Under the pieces are notes generated by a model. It was not told the DNA's origin and searched no databases. It worked only from the letters and a program-made list of their open reading frames with translations. Positions 27,616 through 34,817 of a stretch of 49,086 nucleotides of DNA are shown here, in pieces (position 1 is the first letter of the stretch; each line of letters opens with the position of its first letter). A program made the translations under genes and the position numbers. Location: IMG/VR virus record IMGVR_UViG_3300043464_001457, positions 1-49,086 of that record; one strand, 5' to 3'. This stretch comes from a virus.

Positions 27616-29544
27616 TTAGTAATCGCTTGGCTTGCCCGAGGTTTCCTTGTCTTCTTCAATGTCACCTTCAGGCTTGCCGAGAATTGTATAGTTCTTTTGC
27701 CATGTTGTCAGGTAAATGGGGCAATTTCCATACTGACTAATCATGGATGATTTGACGAAATCATTTTTTGCCGGGTCGTTGTTGGGTGTGACTTCCTTAC
27801 CACCGACCTTGGTTATGACTGGTGGGTTGGTTGGGCCACCCATGCGGATTGCGTACCCACGCATAGTAACGCTGAAAGCATCACGCCCCATGTCTTGAAT
27901 GATGTAGTCTTCCTTCTTCTGACCGGAATCAAGTTTGGTTGAAATCTTGATTTTCCGTTCCTTGTTAACATCAGATTTTTCTTCCTCCCGAACAGTATCA
28001 GTGCGGTAGCGTTGCCACATTGATAAGTCAGTTGATGTATCAAATTGGAAGTTGTTCTGGAACTCAAGATAGGATGCTTGTTCCGGTGGACATTGGAAGT
28101 TGTACACCGATTGCAGGAACTCAGGTGAGAAACCACGGGATGAATACCCGCCTGATTTCATATCGTATGGTTGCATTCCCTCTGCACACCAAGCCAAGTT
28201 AATGGTGATGTCTTTGTGTTCAACGATTGGGAAGGCACCGTAGCTGTTTTGAACCAGACGAGCGGAGGCTGTCCATTCCTGCCAGCCTTGTTCATCGGCA
28301 ACATTTGAACCCAAGGCTGGTTTGAACATGCCGCTTTTCTGAAACAGCGTTAATGCATCAGTGGCAATGGTCCAGCTGACATCGTACTTGTACTCATGTG
28401 AGAACAAGGATTCTTCAAGGTTGATGGAGAGAATGAGAGGGACACGAATGATTCGGTCATTGCCATCAATCCTTAGTTCAGTGCCTTGTTCAATACGTTC
28501 ATTGATTAAACGAGTGAATGTAGCCCAAGCCCGAATTGCCGGTTCTTTGGGGAAAAGAACAATCCGTGCCGAGAAGTCGTTCTTCCACATGCGGAAGTTC
28601 TTTTGATACTTACCACCATTTAGTTCACTGCGAACACGATGGCGAACATCAATTTCCTTAACCCCCGGTGGGTATGGGTTTGGTGATTCAACTTCCTTCC
28701 ATGTGATGCTGTAGTCACAAGTCAGCAGGTCCGGTGAGAATTTGTAGTCTTGATTGGAAATGTGGTAGCCAGCGTAGGTCTGACCAAATCCTTGACCACG
28801 CCAATCAGTCAGCAGGTAGTCATAAATCAGCTGACGATACTTCTCTAACAGCTTTCCAGTTTTACTCTTGAAAAGTGGTGAGTTCTGTGCAGCGATTTCA
28901 ATCTGTCCTTCGCGGGTGACAGTGTGGTAGCCGGATGCGTTGATGTTGACTCGGGAGGATGACCAGAGTTCGACAAGGTATAAACCAGTGGATGGACTTT
29001 TTAAGGATGTACAAGCTGGTCTGCGGTGGATTTCAACCTTCCACACGACACGTGCGAGTTTGTTGTGGGCGATTGGTTCCCATGTAAGCACTTTCGGCAT
29101 CGGCCCGAACAAGACATCTCTTGTTTTTTCGTGCTTGTCCCCCGTTTCATTTTCTCTAGCGTAGTATGATTCATAAGAACCATACCCACGACCGTTGAAA
29201 AAGAAATCAAGTTGTGGAGTCATCAAGGTTGACTTGATTGCATCCAAAGTTTCGTCAGTGCTGTCAATGGAACAATAGATTGTTCCGTTTGCCATTCGGT
29301 CATTGAAATCTAATGTTTGATATGGAAATTCATCGGGACTATTGTATGAGTTCATTGTCGTGTCACGTGGACCAACAATGGCTTCAATGGTAAATGTTTG
29401 CTTCAGATATTTGATGCCGGTCTTGGCAGTGTTCATGACAGGAACAATCTCCACGCTGGTTTTAATCAGCTCGGAGAATTCATACCCACCGTACTTAACA
29501 CGGCTGTTTGCGTCTGCCGGGATAACGTAATGATTATCAGCCAT
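27616..29544 (-). CDS. Large tail-associated protein of unknown function
   Basis: 642 residues. Mostly beta-rich with aromatic residues: VKYGGYEFSELIKTSVEIVPV, TFTIEAIVGPRDTTM, GLYLVELWSSSRVNINASGYH, IIRVPLILSINLEESLFSHEYKYDVSWTIATDALTLFQKSGMFKP. No catalytic motif, no membrane segment. The start overlaps the end of the tape measure gene as TAATG. By position, after tape measure, it would be a distal tail, baseplate hub or tail-tip component. It ends in an acidic tail. I do not recognise the family. Confidence 0.65.
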   Translation of the reverse strand: MADNHYVIPADANSRVKYGGYEFSELIKTSVEIVPVMNTAKTGIKYLKQTFTIEAIVGPRDTTMNSYNSPDEFPYQTLDFNDRMANGTIYCSIDSTDETLDAIKSTLMTPQLDFFFNGRGYGSYESYYARENETGDKHEKTRDVLFGPMPKVLTWEPIAHNKLARVVWKVEIHRRPACTSLKSPSTGLYLVELWSSSRVNINASGYHTVTREGQIEIAAQNSPLFKSKTGKLLEKYRQLIYDYLLTDWRGQGFGQTYAGYHISNQDYKFSPDLLTCDYSITWKEVESPNPYPPGVKEIDVRHRVRSELNGGKYQKNFRMWKNDFSARIVLFPKEPAIRAWATFTRLINERIEQGTELRIDGNDRIIRVPLILSINLEESLFSHEYKYDVSWTIATDALTLFQKSGMFKPALGSNVADEQGWQEWTASARLVQNSYGAFPIVEHKDITINLAWCAEGMQPYDMKSGGYSSRGFSPEFLQSVYNFQCPPEQASYLEFQNNFQFDTSTDLSMWQRYRTDTVREEEKSDVNKERKIKISTKLDSGQKKEDYIIQDMGRDAFSVTMRGYAIRMGGPTNPPVITKVGGKEVTPNNDPAKNDFVKSSMISQYGNCPIYLTTWQKNYTILGKPEGDIEEDKETSGKPSDY

Positions 29545-31520
29545 TATGGAGTCACTCCAAATGCAAACTTGACGTTATGACCAGCGGCTGTTGCTGCCTG
29601 TGCATAGTTGGCAACTGAGCCGAGCATGAAGTTGGAGAGTTCAGCTGCCAAGTTGCTTTCATCAACTGCTTCATCTTGTTCAAGGATTTTGATGATGTCT
29701 TTTAATAGACTGAGTTCAAATGGTATGTATTCATCAATGAATTTGAGGAACATCTTCATGCCTTCTTTCATCAGGTCGAAGATGTATGTGACAACATCAA
29801 ACACACCTTTGAGGAGTGTGATGATTGGTTCAATGGTGAAGGAGGCAAGGAATTTGCTGATTACTGAAATGATGTCAATTCCGCTGGACAGCATTTCCAA
29901 GCCTGATGCAAATAGTGGAATGAATGGTTCAGTGAATGAATCCATGAATCCAGTTGTGGAAATTCCAAAGCTGGTGGAAGCATCGTTGTACTGGGCCATT
30001 TCATCGCCCATCTTCGCACCACGCTTCTGTTCAAATTCGAACATGCGAAGGTCTGATTCAACCATGGATTGCATCAGGTTGTTGCTCCAGACGGATAGCT
30101 GGTCAGCTGACTCCATCAATCGACGGGTCCACATTGCAGCTACGTTGGCTGAAATCAGGAAGCCTGCGGTTGCAGCTGCAAGCCCAGTAACGAATGTTGC
30201 GATACTTGCCGCTAAGCCGATTCCACCTGCCCCACCCGCACCACCAGCAGTTGTACCGCCAGTGATTAACCCACCACCACCGCCTCCTGCTCCACCAGCT
30301 CCACCGGCAATGAGTCCTCCACCACCGCCCCCGACAGTCCCGCCACCACCTGCCGGAATCAATCCCCCAGCACCACCTGCTCCACCACCCATACCCCCGA
30401 CACCGCCCGGAGGGGCTGGGAGTCGTGGTACTGCCAATGCTGTATTGTTTGCTGCTCCACCACCGGATGTTGCTCCACCGGAGTAAGTCAGGCGATAGTT
30501 TGCTTGCCCAATGGTTTGACCGCTGGCTGTCTGTAGCTCAGCAGCACTGGGGGCTGGTCGGGCAGCTGCTTGTTCGGGGGACCAATCACGGACCTTGGTT
30601 ACAACTTCGGGGGTCCAATTACTTCCACCCCCTCCACCACCACGCCCACCGCTGGTACCTCCGCTGAACATCTGAGAGAAGATGTCTTTTATTCTCCCAA
30701 AGAGCGGGAAAGCTGAAGCACTTCCTTCTCCACCACCAGCAATATCACCAAGCATTTGCTGACGGGAAAGGAAGCTGTTGGCATCTTGAGCCTTGTTCAA
30801 TAACCAGCTGGCACCGGGGATGTTGCCAGTCATCATCCGAGCGAAGCGGAATGTTCCACCAGCTTTGTTTTGTGCCTCTGCATAGCTGTCACGAATCTTT
30901 TGACGACGCAGAGATTCTTCAGCTTTTTTCTGTCGACGTTCTTCAGACCTTTCCAAATTGGTTTGTTGGGTCTGTTGCTTCTTCAGATTTTCTTCGTGCT
31001 TCTGCTGAGTACGTTGCTCAGTCTTTTGACTTTTCTCAGTCTGCTGACGGTGCTTATCCTGCTTTCGTGATTCATCAGCTTGTGACTTCTGACGGGATTG
31101 CTGTTCACGTTCACGATTTCTGCGTGAAGTTTCATCATCCTTTTGCTTTTGTCGTTCAGCTTTGGTTTGCCGGTCTTGGTCACGCTCATCTTCGCGTTTC
31201 TTCTGCCGGTCAAGAGTTCGTTGCTTCCGTAAGTTGGCATCAACTTCCTTCTGCATCTGAGATTGCAGACGGGCACGTTCACGCTCGTTCTTGATTTTTT
31301 CTCGTTCAACTTTCAGCTCGGCAGTTTGTTGAGCTGTCTTGAGGCGAATGTTCTTCGCTTCAAGGTCAACGTTCTGTTTTTGCTGAACGGCAGCTGCCTT
31401 GAGTTTACGAAGATGCTCGGCCATCTCCTTTTGACCAAGCCCAGCAAAATCCGCACCACCACCTGATGAAGATGATGATGCGGAGTTTGTAACAATGTCA
31501 ACTTCAAGTTTCTCTGCCAT
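29544..31520 (-). CDS. Tail tape measure protein
   Basis: 658 residues. Residues about 35-225 are a nearly unbroken coiled coil of Lys, Glu, Arg, Gln (RTLDRQKKREDERDQDRQ, REQQSRQKSQADESRKQDKH). A Gly/Ala/Pro-rich middle (about 290-430, with GGGGGG and AGGAGG runs) follows. A hydrophobic segment GIGLAASIATFVTGLAAATAGFLISANVAAMW is near 440-470, and further amphipathic/hydrophobic helices run to the C terminus (IEPIITLLKGVFDVVTYIF). The mix of coiled coil plus membrane-active segments is typical of tape measures, which set tail length and enter the host membrane. If about 0.15 nm per residue holds, the tail would be near 100 nm. Follows the tail tube gene by 11 bases; no strong binding site. 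Confidence 0.8.
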   Translation of the reverse strand: MAEKLEVDIVTNSASSSSSGGGADFAGLGQKEMAEHLRKLKAAAVQQKQNVDLEAKNIRLKTAQQTAELKVEREKIKNERERARLQSQMQKEVDANLRKQRTLDRQKKREDERDQDRQTKAERQKQKDDETSRRNREREQQSRQKSQADESRKQDKHRQQTEKSQKTEQRTQQKHEENLKKQQTQQTNLERSEERRQKKAEESLRRQKIRDSYAEAQNKAGGTFRFARMMTGNIPGASWLLNKAQDANSFLSRQQMLGDIAGGGEGSASAFPLFGRIKDIFSQMFSGGTSGGRGGGGGGSNWTPEVVTKVRDWSPEQAAARPAPSAAELQTASGQTIGQANYRLTYSGGATSGGGAANNTALAVPRLPAPPGGVGGMGGGAGGAGGLIPAGGGGTVGGGGGGLIAGGAGGAGGGGGGLITGGTTAGGAGGAGGIGLAASIATFVTGLAAATAGFLISANVAAMWTRRLMESADQLSVWSNNLMQSMVESDLRMFEFEQKRGAKMGDEMAQYNDASTSFGISTTGFMDSFTEPFIPLFASGLEMLSSGIDIISVISKFLASFTIEPIITLLKGVFDVVTYIFDLMKEGMKMFLKFIDEYIPFELSLLKDIIKILEQDEAVDESNLAAELSNFMLGSVANYAQAATAAGHNVKFAFGVTP

Positions 31521-31531
31521 TGAGAATCAAC

Positions 31532-32041
31532 TTAGGCTTGAGTGAAGTGGGTGTAAGCACCAGCGTTGTGATGCAGCAGTACCGAGAACTGAACTGGGAC
31601 AACACGTTGCCGGTTGTTCAAGTTGATTTTTGATGCTGAGTCTGGGGTCAGGATGCAGTATGGAAAGGTAGTTGCACTACCAAGTCCGACTGTCGTTGCA
31701 TCGGCAGTACCACCAGCACAGGCTGGGGTGAACACCATTGATTGAACAAAGGAGTTCTTGATTGCGGAGTAACCAATGCAACCATGTCGTCCGAAGGTGG
31801 CATGATACTGCCAGATTGCAGTGACCAAGGCAGTGGTCCATTCCTTGATGACTGCTTCGAGCGTGATGGTTACACCACGACCGATAATATCCAGCTCATG
31901 CTCTCCCCATTCATCAGCGGTAACGATGTCACCTTTGGAAGTGATGGTCATGGTCCAACCGTCTTCAGTGGCACCGAGAGCGGCACCCCCGTAAGTCACG
32001 TTGTAATGACCTGCAACAAGATTAGTAAGAACTTCAGCCAT
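31532..32041 (-). CDS. Probable major tail tube protein
   Basis: 169 residues, beginning MAEVLTNLVAGHYNVTYGGA. Typical tail tube opening: GHYNVTYGGAALGATEDGWTMTITSKGDIVTADEWGEHELDII, which matches 'NVxFGGxxLGxTxGGVxxxxxPE' of tail tube proteins. A central helix WTTALVTAIWQYHATFG and many small residues follow. It forms the hexameric inner tube of the tail. GGAG precedes the ATG and the gene directly precedes the tape measure gene, as expected. Confidence 0.75.
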   Translation of the reverse strand: MAEVLTNLVAGHYNVTYGGAALGATEDGWTMTITSKGDIVTADEWGEHELDIIGRGVTITLEAVIKEWTTALVTAIWQYHATFGRHGCIGYSAIKNSFVQSMVFTPACAGGTADATTVGLGSATTFPYCILTPDSASKINLNNRQRVVPVQFSVLLHHNAGAYTHFTQA

Positions 32042-32043
32042 GA

Positions 32044-32436
32044 TTATTTCTCCTCATTAACTTGAGAATCGACATTGTTTGGTTGGGGGCTGGTTGTCGC
32101 AGGTTCTTGGTTGTCGATTTCCTTGATGTTGTCCGGCAGGACTTCCATCAGGCAGTGGTAGCTGGTGCAGGCTTCAACTGTTTGTGTTCGGACAATGTTT
32201 CGATTTTTACTGAAGACCTTACGAGCATGTTCTGAAACAAACACGTACTTGGAATCAATTCCAAGGCTGTTGGTTGTGGTGTAGTCGAACAAGGTAGCAT
32301 CGGGGTCCAGCTCACGGACAAGGTAAATGTTGACACATTCCATGTAGCCTTCCTTCGGGACTTTATCCCCAAGGAAGTAAATCTTCTTGTCAGACAGGAC
32401 TTTCAGATTTCGGTATGGCTTTTCGTAGTTAATCAT
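32044..32436 (-). CDS. Hypothetical structural-region protein
   Basis: 130 residues. Globular first 100 residues (PYRNLKVLSDKKIYFLGDKVP, YVFVSEHARKVFSKNRNIVRTQTVEACTSYHCLMEVLP), then an unstructured Pro/Asn/Gln tail (NQEPATTSPQPNNVDSQVNEEK). No motif recognised. It lies between the putative tail terminator and the tail tube, so a tail-completion or small tail role is likely from position only. Confidence 0.55.
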   Translation of the reverse strand: MINYEKPYRNLKVLSDKKIYFLGDKVPKEGYMECVNIYLVRELDPDATLFDYTTTNSLGIDSKYVFVSEHARKVFSKNRNIVRTQTVEACTSYHCLMEVLPDNIKEIDNQEPATTSPQPNNVDSQVNEEK

Positions 32437-32444
32437 GATTTTTC

Positions 32445-33074
32445 CTATGCTGGTTCATCTTCTTCGAGTTCAATTAACGTAACGTCGCAGGTAGCAAACT
32501 TCTCAACGTAGGATAGATTTCCAAATTCAACTGTCAATGATAGCCCGATATTCCCCGGCTGGTCACGACCACGTTCCCGGTTCATGAATGTGCCATGGAA
32601 CCATTCCTCATTACGGATGACAGGCTTGTAATCAGTTTTGTTCCATAAGGGGACAGTAATGAATCCAGCTTTGCTGATTAACGCTTCATGCTCGGGGTCT
32701 GTATTCAACGTGAAATAAGCGGAAAGCAAAGTGTTAGCATCAGCCACGATGGAAGCATTGTTGTGAATCACGGAACGGACAAATGCTGCCAGTTGGTACA
32801 ACCCATTCAATTCCTTGAACACCACCGAACTGGTAACCCGGTCGTATCCGGTTGCCTGAATCCGCTTGGTGATTGTGACCCCAACCTTCAAGGCTGAGTT
32901 CAGACCACCGACAAATGGTTGTGGGGTAAGCTCAGTGAAATGAATGCTGGCAAAGTAATTCGGGATAGTAGGTGGTGGACGTTCATCAAACATCACTCCA
33001 CAGTTGGTTGCGTCAAATTTGTTGTATGACCGGAGTCTGGATTCGATTGCGGTCAGGATGAAGTGTTCGCTCAT
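32445..33074 (-). CDS. Probable neck / tail-completion protein
   Basis: 209 residues. Alpha/beta with SEHFILTAIESRLRSYNKFD at the N terminus and long strands (KVGVTITKRIQATGYDRVTSS, LSLTVEFGNLSYVEKFATCDVTLIELEEDEP). Start overlaps the previous stop as ATGA. In this module (gp36-like connector, then morphogenesis protein, then this gene, then tail tube) this is the usual slot for the tail terminator. The size and alpha/beta make-up fit, but the sequence is not recognised. Confidence 0.5.
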   Translation of the reverse strand: MSEHFILTAIESRLRSYNKFDATNCGVMFDERPPPTIPNYFASIHFTELTPQPFVGGLNSALKVGVTITKRIQATGYDRVTSSVVFKELNGLYQLAAFVRSVIHNNASIVADANTLLSAYFTLNTDPEHEALISKAGFITVPLWNKTDYKPVIRNEEWFHGTFMNRERGRDQPGNIGLSLTVEFGNLSYVEKFATCDVTLIELEEDEPA

Positions 33075-33691
33075 GCGAAGTCCTTTATTCTTTTTTTCAC
33101 TCGTTCCTTAGCCGCTTTCCAACCTTCTTCAACTGCCTGCTTGTACCAGAGGTCAACATTTTCGGGGATGACTGGTCTGGTTTCATTATGAAACTTGGCG
33201 TATTCAACTTCAGTACCGATGGTAGCTTTACCATTTTTGAATTCAAACAGCTGGTCCTTCTTTGGGGAGTAGGAGTACCCCGCTCGAAGGTTTGCAGGCA
33301 TTAGTGAATTCATCAATCGGTCTGTTTCCCGCATGATTAACTTTTTTGTTGTCAGGTAATCATCCGAGATTGAGGTTCCTTTCCTTCGCAGTCTTCGTCG
33401 TTCATTATCGCTGAGTCGTTTCAGGTTTCCTTTACGCTGTGGTGAGGTCTTGATTGTGCGTTCAGCTAATGGAGGCCAGCTGTTGCCCAACTCATCTGTT
33501 CCACCATGAGATTTGATGATGTATGCCTCATGGATTTTGTGGAACAGATAAGAGGCTAAAGCTGACCAGAATGCTTTGGCAATCCCATGTTCATCAGGAA
33601 TCTTTCCAGCAACATAATTACCAATGTTGACCAGCATCTCGTTCAGCTTGAGAACATGGTTCTCTCTGATTCTGATTCTGGCCTTGTCCAT
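33071..33691 (-). CDS. Phage virion morphogenesis / HK97 gp10-like neck protein
   Basis: 206 residues from ATG 33691, coupled to the preceding stop as TAATG (an in-frame TTG at 33712 is inside the previous gene). N-terminal helix MDKARIRIRENHVLKLNEMLVN, central WPPLAERTIKTSPQRKGNLKRLSDNE and C-terminal LFEFKNGKATIGTEVEYAKFHNETRPVIPENVDLWYKQAV match the phage Mu G/virion morphogenesis pattern ('xxxYAxxHxxG... RPF'). Joins head and tail. Ends with ATGA overlap to the next gene. Confidence 0.7.
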   Translation of the reverse strand: MDKARIRIRENHVLKLNEMLVNIGNYVAGKIPDEHGIAKAFWSALASYLFHKIHEAYIIKSHGGTDELGNSWPPLAERTIKTSPQRKGNLKRLSDNERRRLRRKGTSISDDYLTTKKLIMRETDRLMNSLMPANLRAGYSYSPKKDQLFEFKNGKATIGTEVEYAKFHNETRPVIPENVDLWYKQAVEEGWKAAKERVKKRIKDFA

Positions 33692-34200
33692 TACATCCAA
33701 CCCCAAATCCAACTGTAAGCAATGTCTTGATTAGGATACGTGTCACCAACACTGATGTGAGGACGAACACGCAGTTTTGCTGAGATGAAGTATTCATCCA
33801 CAATCAAATTGCTCATGGATGGGTAGGTGTAATCACGTTGAGCGATGTCAGGCAGTGGTGGTAGTTCCCCAGTTGCGATTGCATCAACTTCACGTAAGGC
33901 ATCTTCATACAGGTCAGCAAAGTAGTATTCATTCCCACGACGCTTGGAAAGCAGGTGAGCTGCAATCCATGTGGCTCGGCTTTTTACCCATTCGCTGTTG
34001 GCAAGTTCGGCGGGGGCATAGAAGCGGTTCAGCCTGACAATGATAGTTTGCTCAGCATCATAAATGATTTGTGACATGATTTTGGTTTTGTCACCAGCTG
34101 ATAAATCATCAAGGATGTTGTTGTAGCCATTGGTTGAATACAACGCTTCAATGTTGGCTTCATTGGTAAAGCCATAAATCGTGAATGTGTTGAATGCCAT
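33691..34200 (-). CDS. Head-tail connector, DUF1320/Mu gp36-like
   Basis: 169 residues. Opens MAFNTFTIYGFTNEANIEAL and has the all-alpha pattern of connector proteins: LSAGDKTKIMSQIIYDAEQTIIVRLNRFYAPAEL, ATWIAAHLLSKRRGN, EDALREVDAIATGELPPL. The helix pair beginning DAEQTI and the 'LREVDAIATGE' helix resemble the DUF1320 family, in which the product of gene 36 of Mu closes the portal. Followed by the morphogenesis gene with TAATG overlap. The family assignment is from pattern memory. Confidence 0.65.
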   Translation of the reverse strand: MAFNTFTIYGFTNEANIEALYSTNGYNNILDDLSAGDKTKIMSQIIYDAEQTIIVRLNRFYAPAELANSEWVKSRATWIAAHLLSKRRGNEYYFADLYEDALREVDAIATGELPPLPDIAQRDYTYPSMSNLIVDEYFISAKLRVRPHISVGDTYPNQDIAYSWIWGWM

Positions 34201-34203
34201 GGC

Positions 34204-34455
34204 TTAACTTTCGTAATCTTTGATTCGTTTATCCAGTCTAAACTTCTCTTCCCAGTAGCAGGCTTCGCAGTGGGTCGCGTAGCTCCCCTTCCAATACATC
34301 AAAGGACTGGCATTATCAATCAACCAGCACAATTCACGCCAGCCTGTTTCCTTGCGAAGTCTCCAAGCACGAGCACAAAGCATTTCGTCCACGTCACCGC
34401 CGGGGATGACGATATTCGCACCTTGGCTTATAAGAATCAGCAGGTTCACAATCAT
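34204..34455 (-). CDS. Conserved small phage protein with GGDxDExLxARAW motif
   Basis: 83 residues. Hydrophobic start MIVNLLILISQGANIVIPGG, then GGDVDEMLCARAWRL, a Trp-rich centre (WRELCWLIDNASPLMYWKG) and HCEACYWEEKFRLDK. From memory this layout ('GGDxDExLSARAx...W...HC..AY..E..R') occurs as a small conserved protein in many tailed phages, frequently close to lysis or late genes, with no proven function. Start overlaps the upstream stop as ATGA. The short N-terminal hydrophobic run may be a membrane anchor. Confidence 0.55.
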   Translation of the reverse strand: MIVNLLILISQGANIVIPGGDVDEMLCARAWRLRKETGWRELCWLIDNASPLMYWKGSYATHCEACYWEEKFRLDKRIKDYES

Positions 34456-34817
34456 TCCTCGACTACCTCAAACCGGCTTAACCCGTTCGCTTCAAGCACC
34501 CGGTTGAAATGACTGAACCCGTCCTCGTTCTCACTGATGTCGATGATGAGACTGCCGAGAATCGCACCGATGATTTGCGGGTCTGCTCCTTCGATGGGCG
34601 GAAGTTCTCCTTGCCCCATTCCGGCCAACAATTCCACAAACGATTGTTGAGCCTGTGTCCGGCAACCGTAGTGGGTGACTGTTTGACCGTCTGCCGAGAG
34701 TGTAGCTGAGAAGTTATTCGGACCATGCCCCAATGCCTCGGCAACGGCGTTGGCCCCGTCGCGGGTGTACGTGGGGGCAATCATTACGATTGAATATTTC
34801 CAGTCGGTTTGGCTCAT
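34452..34817 (-). CDS. Hypothetical protein after the fibre gene
   Basis: 121 residues. SQTDWKYSIVMIAPTYTRDGANAVAEALGHGPNNFSATLSADG resembles a small ferredoxin-like alpha/beta fold, followed by GCRTQAQQSFVELLAGM and an acidic C terminus. Coupled to the fibre gene by TAATG and to the next gene by ATGA. Codon use, like that of the fibre gene, looks richer in G+C than in neighbours. In other phages a small gene after a fibre is often a chaperone or fibre cap; here that is only a guess from position. Confidence 0.55.
   Translation of the reverse strand: MSQTDWKYSIVMIAPTYTRDGANAVAEALGHGPNNFSATLSADGQTVTHYGCRTQAQQSFVELLAGMGQGELPPIEGADPQIIGAILGSLIIDISENEDGFSHFNRVLEANGLSRFEVVEE

Noticed and set aside
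29608-30486. 292-codon Pro-rich plus-strand ORF
   Set aside because: Antisense to the Gly-rich part of the tape measure gene; Gly codons reversed give Pro/Ala; no binding site.
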